From assembly GCA_023392115.1 (NCBI GenBank), contig JAEVZT010000069.1, positions 1 to 9,585 of the forward strand: a stretch of 9,585 nucleotides of DNA. The letters are read 5' to 3'. Origin of the DNA: Chloroflexota bacterium. Lineage in GTDB: Bacteria; Chloroflexota; Anaerolineae; Aggregatilineales; Phototrophicaceae. A program made the translations under genes and the position numbers. Under the pieces are notes generated by a model. It was not told where the DNA came from. It ran no database searches and saw only the letters and a program-made list of their open reading frames with translations. Below, piece after piece: positions 1-6,345 of the stretch; the stretch's first letter is position 1; every line of letters starts with the position of its first letter.

Positions 1-20
1 GGGGTTGGGGGTTGAGGGGT
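1..20. repeat. G-rich repeat tail, partial copy of the 933-1057 element
   Basis: The first 20 bases match 1038-1057 at 18 of 20 positions without gaps (GGGGTT[G/A]GGGGTTGAGGGG). This looks like the right-hand end of another copy of the palindromic element found at 933-1057, with the rest lying outside the window. The gene at 121-924 is therefore bracketed by direct repeats. Whether a full element lies to the left cannot be seen. Confidence 0.6.
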
Positions 21-55
21 GGAAATGCCGCGGTGCCTCATCGCCGGGCTCCCCG

Positions 56-64
56 TGTTATAAT
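56..64 (+). promoter_or_regulatory. Extended -10 promoter for the 121-924 gene
   Basis: TGTTATAAT contains a perfect TATAAT hexamer (59-64) preceded by TG one base upstream, the extended -10 form recognised by the primary sigma factor. No good -35 box is visible 16-18 bp upstream, which is tolerated by extended -10 promoters. Transcription would begin near 71 and leave a leader of about 50 nt. The core GTTATAATnCG also appears on the minus strand at the candidate promoter before the ABC ATPase. Confidence 0.6.
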
Positions 65-120
65 CCGCGCTCGAATGAGTTATCCACGTGAGCCGGTGCT
101 GCACCGATTGAGATGTTCTG

Positions 121-924
121 ATGGCAATTGACTACGTGATCGATCTGGACTGCGTCCCGAAGCAGACGCTTTCGACCGGCGGTATTCTCGAACGCTTGAA
201 GGGGCGCGCCCGTGCGGGTGAAGTCATTCGCCTGTTCCGCGAGAACGGCGACGACCGCCCGCCGAGCGAGATGGGGTTCGAGTTCACGCGTACGTCGGCG
301 GAAGGTGAGGAAGAGACGCGCGTGATCGTCGTGCAGGACATGCTCGACGAGGCGGCGGCGCTCGATCCGCTGGCGCATTACTGCGCGGGCTGTCCGGCGA
401 ATGTCAGCGGCGTCCCATTCGGCTGCATGAACTTCATCCAGTACCCGATCACGGCGGAAGCGGAACGCTGGCTGCTCGACCGGCTGCCGGGGATTGATGA
501 GCCGCTGGTGTGGCTGCTGCTGCGTCAGGGGGTGCAGGAACTCGGCTACGACGGCGCTGTCGTCGCGCCGTTGCGCGCCAACGAGGTTTATTTCGAGGAA
601 CAGCGCCTGCCGGGGCGCGACATGCGCGAGTTCGTCATTAACGCCAATCAGGTGTTTCAGATGCTGTTCCTGACCGGACACATCCAACCCGCTCACGCTG
701 GCGTCCTGCTGCTGCTGTTCGGCGCAATTCGACGTGATGTCGAGGCGCACCAGATCGTTCACGTCATGAACCGCGCGCTGCCTTCAGAGCAGATCGCGCG
801 TGATTTCCCATTTCTCATGCGCCCTGACGACGGCGACGACCGGACAGTCGCCGACCTGAAACGCTTCTTCTACGCGCTCCACCGCGCGTGGATGCTCGAC
901 GTACAGCTCCTGCTGGACGTGTAG
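121..924 (+). CDS. Conserved-looking hypothetical protein with four-cysteine cluster
   Basis: This is a 267-residue soluble protein with no signal peptide or membrane segment. I do not recognise its function. The notable feature is a cysteine block, C88-A-G-C91-P-A-N followed by F-G-C102 (CX2CX10C). C11 near the N-terminus is the only other cysteine, so exactly four exist, suggesting a zinc or iron-sulfur site (inference). The CxxCPAN...FGC pattern, followed by an I-x-YPI stretch, resembles hypothetical proteins I recall from several bacterial phyla, but I cannot name a family. The C-terminal half is leucine-rich and probably helical. The ATG at 121 is the only sensible start, because TGA lies in frame at 109-111; the ribosome site is weak (GAG at 110-112). 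A TATAAT promoter sits at 59-64. The gene stands alone and converges on the permease gene at 1063-2361. A long open frame on the opposite strand is a codon-bias shadow. Confidence 0.85.
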   Translation: MAIDYVIDLDCVPKQTLSTGGILERLKGRARAGEVIRLFRENGDDRPPSEMGFEFTRTSAEGEEETRVIVVQDMLDEAAALDPLAHYCAGCPANVSGVPFGCMNFIQYPITAEAERWLLDRLPGIDEPLVWLLLRQGVQELGYDGAVVAPLRANEVYFEEQRLPGRDMREFVINANQVFQMLFLTGHIQPAHAGVLLLLFGAIRRDVEAHQIVHVMNRALPSEQIARDFPFLMRPDDGDDRTVADLKRFFYALHRAWMLDVQLLLDV

Positions 925-932
925 GGGCGACT

Positions 933-1057
933 CTACCCCTCACCCTGCTTGCCTTTGGCAAGCCGTCCCTCTCCCACGCAAGCGGAGAGAGGGACAAAGA
1001 CAGCAGGTTTCCCCTTCTCCCCGCTTGCGTGGGAGTAGGGGTTAGGGGTTGAGGGGG
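933..1057. repeat. Dispersed palindromic (REP-like) element between convergent genes
   Basis: This 125-bp stretch fills almost the whole gap between two convergent genes. The core is an inverted repeat, 971-990 against 1016-1035, 20 nt per arm with one mismatch that would be a G-U pair in RNA. Outer arms CCCCTCA (936-942) and TGAGGGG (1050-1056) are also complementary. A nested perfect 7-bp hairpin, GCTTGCC-TTT-GGCAAGC, lies at 947-963. The right end matches bases 1-20 (18/20), so the element is repeated locally. CCCTCACCC/CTCTCCC palindromes of this style are a common class of intergenic dispersed repeat in GC-rich bacteria (general knowledge). In this position it could also act as a transcription barrier for both genes, although neither side has a T-tract. 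Confidence 0.75.
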
Positions 1058-1062
1058 TTGCG

Positions 1063-2361
1063 TCACTTCCCCTCTTTCTCGTAGGGGATGCCGGCCGCTT
1101 TCGGCGCGACCGCCCGCCCAACCAGCCCGGCGAGGACGACGAGCGTGATGATGTACGGCACCATCTGCAAGAACTGGGGCGGCACGGGCACGCCGAGGAA
1201 CTGGAAGCGCTGACCGAGCGCATCCGAGAAGCCGAACAGCAGCCCGCCGCCGAATGCCCCGAACGGCGTGTACTTGCCGAAGATCATTGCCGCCAGCGCG
1301 ATGAAGCCGCGTCCGCTGGTCATGTTGTCGTCAAATGACCCGTTGGTTTCGAGCGAGAACCACGCCCCCGCCAGCCCGGCGATCAAGCCGCCGATGATCA
1401 CGTTGATCCAGCGGTTACGGTTGACGTTGATGCCGAGCGTATCCGCCGCGCGCGGGTTTTCGCCGACGGCGCGCGTCCGCAAGCCCCAGCGCGTATAGAA
1501 CAGGACGACGTGCGTCACGATCAGCAGGATGAACATGGCATAAAAGATCGGTCTGCCGGTGAACAGCACGTCGCCGAGCACCGGAATGTCTTGCAGCACC
1601 GGGATCGGCAGCGGCTGGAGCGTTTCGCGTCCGGCTTCCGACGAGAGCAGAATTTCGCGGCGCGCGAATGAGGTCAAGCCGATGGCGAGGATGTTGATCA
1701 CCGTGCCGCTGACGACCTGATCGGTCTTGAAGGTGATTGACAGCCACGCATGGAGCGCCGCCATTAAGCCGCCGGACAGCACCGCCACGATCACGCCGAG
1801 GAACAGCGCGGTTGCCGTGCCAACCGCCGGCGCGAGCAGCGTCATCGAGACGAAGCCGAAACACGCGCCCGCCAGCATCATGCCCTCGATGGCGATGTTG
1901 ACGACGCCGGCGCGCTCGCACCAGATACCCGCCAGCGCCCCCATGACGATCGGCGTCGCCAGTCGCAGGCTGACCTGAAGCATCACGGTGACATTGGTGC
2001 TGTTGTTCGCCGCCGCGATAATCAACACTGTCGGGATGATCAGCAAGCCGTTGACCGACAGCCAGATCATCTTGAGCCGGCGGTTGACCGGCAGCAGCGC
2101 CATGATGCCGCCGCCGAGGTACAGAATGCTGATTACCATTGCATAAGCCTGCGTCGGCACGTTCAGGACAGGCAATCCCGTGCCGATGGTCAGCCGCGTG
2201 TTCGTCGCGGCGTCGTAGGACTGCGCGCCGAAAAAGAGCCAGACGCCGATCAGGATGAAGAAGATGCCGAAGATCATCGTGCGCGTGACCTTGAAGTTCT
2301 CGCGCCACGTTGCAAAACGTATCCGGTTGGTGTCGAAGGTTTCAGGCGTTGTAGTTGTCAT
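1063..2361 (-). CDS. ABC importer permease, YufQ/NupQ type, with N-terminal extension
   Basis: This is a 432-residue membrane protein, one of two permeases of a nucleoside/simple-sugar importer of the BPD_transp_2 (RbsC-like) superfamily. The family core begins near residue 130, with the hallmark CERAGVVNIAIEGMM at 148-162. The cytoplasmic coupling motif GENPRAADTLG is at 300-310, and the conserved C-terminal stretch VPVPPQFLQMVPYI is at 391-404. YufQ proteins are usually about 300-320 residues. The extra ~125 N-terminal residues hold three predicted membrane segments (about 28-46, 72-90 and 97-117), which would move the N-terminus to the other membrane face unless one is not inserted. The start is well supported: AAAGGA at 2368-2373 lies 6 nt before the ATG. 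It is the last gene of the transporter unit, 96 bp after the other permease, and the gap holds a heptanucleotide hairpin. Substrate specificity cannot be read from the sequence. Confidence 0.92.
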   Translation of the reverse strand: MTTTTPETFDTNRIRFATWRENFKVTRTMIFGIFFILIGVWLFFGAQSYDAATNTRLTIGTGLPVLNVPTQAYAMVISILYLGGGIMALLPVNRRLKMIWLSVNGLLIIPTVLIIAAANNSTNVTVMLQVSLRLATPIVMGALAGIWCERAGVVNIAIEGMMLAGACFGFVSMTLLAPAVGTATALFLGVIVAVLSGGLMAALHAWLSITFKTDQVVSGTVINILAIGLTSFARREILLSSEAGRETLQPLPIPVLQDIPVLGDVLFTGRPIFYAMFILLIVTHVVLFYTRWGLRTRAVGENPRAADTLGINVNRNRWINVIIGGLIAGLAGAWFSLETNGSFDDNMTSGRGFIALAAMIFGKYTPFGAFGGGLLFGFSDALGQRFQFLGVPVPPQFLQMVPYIITLVVLAGLVGRAVAPKAAGIPYEKEGK

Positions 2362-2374
2362 AGCAAGTCCTTTA

Positions 2375-2455
2375 AGTGATGAGTGATGAGTGATGAGTGA
2401 AAGCCGACCGCAGAACGGACATTACTCGTTACTCATTACTCTTGACTCATCACTC
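2375..2455. repeat. Inverted arrays of a 7-bp repeat (AGTGATG) between permease genes
   Basis: The left arm is three exact AGTGATG units plus AGTGA (2375-2400). After a 20-bp spacer, the right arm (2421-2455) is a degenerate array of the complementary unit: ACTCGTT, ACTCATT, ACTCTTG, ACTCATC, ACTC. The outer 11 bases of the right arm, ACTCATCACTC, find perfect complements at 2381-2391 and 2388-2398, so several hairpin registers are possible. In the minus-strand mRNA the structure ends immediately before the AAAGGA ribosome site of the downstream permease. It could therefore affect relative expression or mRNA stability of the two permeases (inference). Heptanucleotide tandem repeats also occur in other bacteria, notably cyanobacteria. 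Confidence 0.85.
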
Positions 2456-2457
2456 GC

Positions 2458-4683
2458 TTAGCCCCCCCAGCCTTTCAGGAACGTGCCGCCGATCCGTTCG
2501 GACGACGCCGGAACGCGCCACAGATAGCGGATGATTTCGTCGGCGGCGATGAACATGATGATCAGTGCCTGAATCACCTTGACGAGGTCGATCGAAATGT
2601 CAGCGCGCACTTGCATCAAGCCCGCGCCCGCCAGCAGCGACCCCCACAGCAGACCGGCGACGATCATGTTGCGCGGGTTCTTGCGCGCCAGCAGCGCCAC
2701 GGCGATCGCGTCGAAGCCCAGCCCGGCGAAAAACTCCGGCTGCATGTTCAGCTGGACGCCGGAAATCTCGATCGTGCCTGCTAAGCCTGCCAGCGCGCCG
2801 CTCAGAGACATCGCCAGAATGATGTTGCGTTTGACGCTCATGCCGGCATATTTCGCCGCGTCGGGGTTTTCGCCGACCGTTCGCAGCTCAAAACCGAGCG
2901 TCGTCCGGTTGAGGAACCAGTCGGTCAGCCAGACGACGATCAGCATGATGACGAAGCCGAGATGGAGCACGCCGCGCGTGCTGATCCACGACAGGAACAA
3001 GCCGCCGATCACCGTTAAGATGCCGTAGATCAGCGGACGGATTGCCAGCCGGTAGTTCTTGCGGATCGCGTTGCGCCGCGCTGCCGACGCCAGCAGGAAG
3101 ACGACAATCCCGGCGATGATGTACAGCAGCGGTGAGAAGGTGTTGAAGCGCAGCAGCCGCGCTGATTCGGCGATGAACGGCGTGCGCGGCACGCTGGCTG
3201 TCGGGTCGAGCAGGATGATCGGTTCGGTTGACTTGATCAGCCAGTCGACGAAGCGAATGGCGATGTAATTGAGCATGATGGTCGTGATGACTTCATGCGC
3301 CCCCGCAAACGCTTTGAGCGCGCCGGGAATTGCGCCCCATAGCGCGCCGCCGAGGATGCCGGCGATGATTACCAGCGGCAGGTGAATAAAGATCGGCAAG
3401 CCGCTGAAGATCGGCGAGATGCCGACCCAGACCGCCAGAATGCCGCCGATGTAAAGCTGACCTTCCGCGCCGATGTTGAACAAGCCCGCTTTGAAGCCGA
3501 GCGCCACCGCCAGTCCGGCGATGATGAACGGGATCGCGCGGACGAGCATCGCTTCGAGGTTCGACGGGAAGAACACCAGCGCCGACCCGCCGAGGCGCAG
3601 GAAAACTGTTTCTGGCACGTCGTCGGATGGGTCGTCAGGGGTGTTGCGATTACTATAGATCACGCCCGCGGGGGCGGCAGTGTTGGCAACCACAAGCCGA
3701 TTGCCGGGGCGGCGGACGATCAGGTTGTTTTGCAGCGCGTCGTCAAGCTCGTTGTTGATCGCTTCGCGCACGTTGTCGTTTGTCAGCAGCCCGGCACTGT
3801 ACATCTCGCGGATCGTTTCGATTTGCTCGGAAAGGGCTGTGCCATCCGTGATCCCGGCTTCGTCGAGCTGCGCGATCAGGGCAGCCGAGTCGCGCGCGCC
3901 CGCGACGCCGGTGTTGAGCGCCGCGATTTCGGACAGGGCTGCGGCTTCCGGCGATGCCGGGTCGACGCCCGCCTCTTGCAGCAGGCCGACGCGCGCCGCC
4001 AGCCGTTCAAGCCGGACGATGCCGTACTCGTCGACAAGCTGCATCGTTTCAAGGACGGTGGCGTCGTCGTAGTCTTCGACGACCGGAACTTGGCTGGCGA
4101 GGTCGGCGCGCTGTTCCGGCGTGAGCGTTTCTTCGCGCGCCAGATCGCCCGCCATTTCGCGGACGACGCTGCGTTCAAGTTCCGCCAGCGCCGCGATCAG
4201 CGGGCTGAGGCGGTCGAGCGTTTCGACGCCGATCGCGTTGATGTCGCCAACGCTTTCGGCAAGTTCAGTCAGGTCTTCTTCTGGCACGTCGGCGAATGGG
4301 GCGAGGGCGGCGCTGTAACGTCGGGCGTTGTCAGCCCCCATTGCCGCGATCGCGCCCGCCGAACGCGACAAGCCGCGCAGTTCGGTGCGCCTCAGTTCGC
4401 CGTCGCCGGCTGCCGAGAGCGCGAGCAGTTCGGTGAAATCGTCGCGCGTGGCGAGGTCGTTGATCGCCAGCCCGGTCGAGCCTTCCAGCAGGGCGCTGTA
4501 GGCAGTTCCGGCGATCGTCAAGCCGCGACTGATGTCGCCCGACCCGCCGGTCAAGATCATGAAGGGGACGGTGATGATCAGCGCTGTGACGACTGCAAGC
4601 AGCGGCACCAGCGATGAGGAAACGCGCCCCCACGCCCGCGCAACGCTCGACGAGCCGGCGCGGCGCATCGTTGTATTTGTCAT
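2458..4683 (-). CDS. ABC importer permease, YufP/NupP type, with ~300-residue external insertion
   Basis: This 741-residue protein is about twice the usual ~350 residues of a YufP permease. TM1 (about 25-46) is followed by AYSALLEGSTG (61-71), equivalent to the family's short first external loop. The family pattern resumes near 372-410 with PFIIAGLAVALGFKAG and GLFNIGAEGQL (400-410). Roughly 300 residues between these points are extra, mostly alanine/leucine/glutamate-rich predicted helix with no membrane span, ending in a proline/asparagine/aspartate-rich strip (about 340-358). With N-in topology this domain faces outward. Ungapped internal similarity links 101-133, 137-169 and 224-256. A second departure is a probable extra pair of membrane segments (about 517-533 and 547-567) before the usual helix and the coupling motif GENPDAAKYAG (604-614). 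The ATG overlaps the ATPase stop as ATGA, implying translational coupling. The inserted domain shows no BMP-type binding-protein motif I recognise. Confidence 0.9.
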   Translation of the reverse strand: MTNTTMRRAGSSSVARAWGRVSSSLVPLLAVVTALIITVPFMILTGGSGDISRGLTIAGTAYSALLEGSTGLAINDLATRDDFTELLALSAAGDGELRRTELRGLSRSAGAIAAMGADNARRYSAALAPFADVPEEDLTELAESVGDINAIGVETLDRLSPLIAALAELERSVVREMAGDLAREETLTPEQRADLASQVPVVEDYDDATVLETMQLVDEYGIVRLERLAARVGLLQEAGVDPASPEAAALSEIAALNTGVAGARDSAALIAQLDEAGITDGTALSEQIETIREMYSAGLLTNDNVREAINNELDDALQNNLIVRRPGNRLVVANTAAPAGVIYSNRNTPDDPSDDVPETVFLRLGGSALVFFPSNLEAMLVRAIPFIIAGLAVALGFKAGLFNIGAEGQLYIGGILAVWVGISPIFSGLPIFIHLPLVIIAGILGGALWGAIPGALKAFAGAHEVITTIMLNYIAIRFVDWLIKSTEPIILLDPTASVPRTPFIAESARLLRFNTFSPLLYIIAGIVVFLLASAARRNAIRKNYRLAIRPLIYGILTVIGGLFLSWISTRGVLHLGFVIMLIVVWLTDWFLNRTTLGFELRTVGENPDAAKYAGMSVKRNIILAMSLSGALAGLAGTIEISGVQLNMQPEFFAGLGFDAIAVALLARKNPRNMIVAGLLWGSLLAGAGLMQVRADISIDLVKVIQALIIMFIAADEIIRYLWRVPASSERIGGTFLKGWGG

Positions 4684-6227
4684 GAGGCTACCGCAGCTTT
4701 CTTCGCGTCAGGCTGAATGCCCGCCATCAGCAGACCGCACGTATTGCGCGTCGCCTGCTCGATCGGCAGCATGTCCATGATCTTTCCGGCGAACATGACG
4801 ACGACGCGGTCGGACAGCGACAGGATTTCGTCAAGTTCCGCCGATACCAGCAGCACGCCCGCGCCGCGGTCGCGCATCCCGACAATCTGCTTGTGGATGA
4901 ACTCGATCGAGCCGACATCTAAGCCGCGCGTCGGCTGGGCGGCGATCAGCAGGCGGCTGTCGCGCGACAGTTCACGGGCGATGATCACTTTCTGCTGGTT
5001 GCCGCCGGAGAGCGTGCCCATACGGGTGTAAATGCTCGGCGTGCGTACGTCGTACTGCTTGACGAGCTGTTCCGCCATCGATTCGACCTGTTCGTCGTTG
5101 GCGACGATGCCGCTCGAATAGGGGTCGACGTAGTAGGTTTGCAGCGCCAAGTTGTCTTTGACCGGGAAGGCGGATACCATGCCGTTCTTCTGCCGGTCTT
5201 CCGGCACATGGGCGACGCCTGCTTCGGTAACGTGGCGCGGAGAGGCGTGGGTGATATCCTGTCCGTTGATGATGATGTGCCCGCTTTCGACGCGCCGCAG
5301 CCCGGTAATCGCCTCGATCAGCTCGGTCTGTCCATTCCCCTGCACGCCGGCGATGCCGACGATCTCGCCGGCGCGCACCTCGAACGAGATGCCCTTGACC
5401 GCCTGTAAGTCGCGGTCGTCCTCGACGACGAGGTCGCGGATGACGAGCACCGGCTCGCCCGGATCGGCGGCGTTTTTGTCGACTTCGAGAATCACTTCGC
5501 GCCCGACCATCATTTCCGCCAGCGTCTCCTCAGTCGCTCGACCGGGATCGGCATGTCCGACGACACGCCCGCCGCGCAAAACGACGATCTCGACGCAGAT
5601 TTCGAGGACTTCCTTCAGCTTGTGACTGATGAAGACGATGCTCACGCCGCGCTCGAGCAGCGTCCGCATGATGCGGAACAAGCCCTCGGTTTCCTGCGGC
5701 GTCAGCACCGCCGTCGGCTCGTCGAGGATCAGAATGTCGGCTTTGCGATACAGCGCCTTGATGATCTCGACGCGCTGCTGCACGCCAACCGGCAGATCTT
5801 CGATTTTGGCGTCGGGGTCGACTTCCAGACCGTACTGCTGGGAAATTTCCAAGATTCGCCGCCGGGCAGCACGCCGATCGAGGAACGGACCGCGTACGGA
5901 TTCATTGCCGAGCATGATGTTTTCGGTAACTGTCAAGACGGGGACGAGCTGGAAGTGCTGGTGTACCATGCCGATGCCGAGCCGGATGGCGTCGTTGGGG
6001 TCATTAATCTGCACGGGCGTGCCGTTGACGAGAATTTCGCCCTCGTCCGGCTGATACAGCCCGTAAATCATATTCATGAGCGTACTTTTACCTGCGCCGT
6101 TCTCGCCAAGCAAACCGAGCACTGTTCCCTTACGGAGCTTGAGATCGATGTGATCGTTTGCAAGCACACCGGGGAAGCGCTTGGTGAGACCGCGCACTTC
6201 AAGCACGACCGGAGCTTCTTCTGTCAT
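4680..6227 (-). CDS. Nucleoside/simple-sugar ABC importer ATPase (two NBDs, YufO/RbsA type)
   Basis: This 515-residue cytoplasmic ATPase carries two nucleotide-binding domains and energises the two downstream permeases. NBD1 has Walker A GENGAGKS (41-48), Q-loop Q90, signature LPVGVQQR (145-152), Walker B ILILDE (165-170) running into the EPTAVLTPQE typical of YufO proteins, and switch H202. NBD2 is degenerate, as usual for this family: GVQGNGQTE (294-302) lacks the Walker A lysine, and AAQPTRGLD (429-437) has glutamine in place of the catalytic glutamate. Its signature LSGGNQQK (406-413) is intact, so one site is probably catalytic. I start at ATG 6227 because GAGGA (6233-6237) sits 5 nt upstream; the in-frame TTG at 6239-6237 overlaps that ribosome site. 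A TATAAT promoter lies about 60 bp upstream. The stop overlaps the next start (ATGA). In B. subtilis the homologous unit transports nucleosides; the substrate here is unproven. Confidence 0.95.
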   Translation of the reverse strand: MTEEAPVVLEVRGLTKRFPGVLANDHIDLKLRKGTVLGLLGENGAGKSTLMNMIYGLYQPDEGEILVNGTPVQINDPNDAIRLGIGMVHQHFQLVPVLTVTENIMLGNESVRGPFLDRRAARRRILEISQQYGLEVDPDAKIEDLPVGVQQRVEIIKALYRKADILILDEPTAVLTPQETEGLFRIMRTLLERGVSIVFISHKLKEVLEICVEIVVLRGGRVVGHADPGRATEETLAEMMVGREVILEVDKNAADPGEPVLVIRDLVVEDDRDLQAVKGISFEVRAGEIVGIAGVQGNGQTELIEAITGLRRVESGHIIINGQDITHASPRHVTEAGVAHVPEDRQKNGMVSAFPVKDNLALQTYYVDPYSSGIVANDEQVESMAEQLVKQYDVRTPSIYTRMGTLSGGNQQKVIIARELSRDSRLLIAAQPTRGLDVGSIEFIHKQIVGMRDRGAGVLLVSAELDEILSLSDRVVVMFAGKIMDMLPIEQATRNTCGLLMAGIQPDAKKAAVAS

Positions 6228-6232
6228 GACTA

Positions 6233-6237
6233 TCCTC
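6233..6237 (-). promoter_or_regulatory. Ribosome binding site fixing the ATPase start
   Basis: GAGGA on the minus strand lies 5 nt before the ATG at 6227-6225. It overlaps the alternative in-frame TTG (6239-6237), which has no ribosome site of its own at suitable spacing, so the 515-residue product is preferred. Confidence 0.75.
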
Positions 6238-6273
6238 AAATACTACAGAAGGACGGACCGTGAAATTGACGTG

Positions 6274-6293
6274 GAATTATGACGAATTATAAC
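6274..6293 (-). promoter_or_regulatory. Candidate promoter and tandem 10-bp repeat before the ABC genes
   Basis: On the minus strand a perfect TATAAT occupies 6291-6286. It lies within two adjacent copies of a 10-bp unit, read on the plus strand as GAATTATGAC (6274-6283) and GAATTATAAC (6284-6293), 9/10 identical. A possible but weak -35 (TTTCGA, 3/6 matches) lies 17 bp upstream. Transcription would start near 6279 and give a leader of about 50 nt. A repeat with one helical-turn spacing over the -10 and start region is a plausible operator, but that is inference. It implies the ATPase and permeases can be transcribed separately from the upstream kinase. Confidence 0.55.
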
Positions 6294-6311
6294 GCTGAAA
6301 AGGGTGAATCG

Positions 6312-6345
6312 AAAAGGAAGGATGCGCGCCGCCGACTGCCCGCGC
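6312..6345 (-). terminator. Weak terminator-like hairpin after the 178-residue gene
   Basis: Reading the minus strand, GCGCG (6345-6341) can pair with CGCGC (6329-6325) across a GC-rich 11-nt loop. A pyrimidine-rich run follows (CCTTCCTTTT, within 6323-6312). The stem is short and the tract is not pure T, so termination would be partial at best. Its position just before the TATAAT at 6291-6286 fits a transcription-unit boundary. Confidence 0.25.

Noticed and set aside
80..88. TTATCCACG, an 8/9 match to a DnaA box, in the leader of the 121-924 gene.
   Set aside because: A single imperfect copy with no cluster, no AT-rich unwinding region and no replication genes nearby; chance is a sufficient explanation.
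58..762. A 234-codon open frame on the minus strand, opposite the four-cysteine protein.
   Set aside because: Codon-bias shadow; the plus-strand frame has a promoter, a suitable start and a clustered cysteine pattern.
1415..2308. A 297-codon alternative frame within the YufQ-type permease gene.
   Set aside because: Arg/His-rich translation typical of a shifted frame; the main frame carries the family motifs through the same bases.
2375..2455. Short tandem repeats considered as a CRISPR array.
   Set aside because: The unit is 7 bp with no spacers, and the two arrays are inverted to each other; there are no cas genes.
3640..4475. The permease insertion considered as a fused BMP-type binding protein.
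   Set aside because: The length is roughly right, but the sequence is almost all helix with no alternating strand-helix pattern and no BMP-like motifs that I can recognise.
3382..4617. A 411-codon open frame on the plus strand, opposite the permease insertion.
   Set aside because: It is antisense to a gene whose flanks show clear permease motifs, its translation is rich in Arg/Asp/Gln with no recognisable motif, and it is explained by GC-rich codon bias. It was considered because it overlaps the unusual insertion, but the insertion frame continues seamlessly into conserved permease sequence on both sides.
6228..6239. TTG start giving a 519-residue ATPase.
   Set aside because: The TTG overlaps the GAGGA ribosome site that serves the ATG at 6227.
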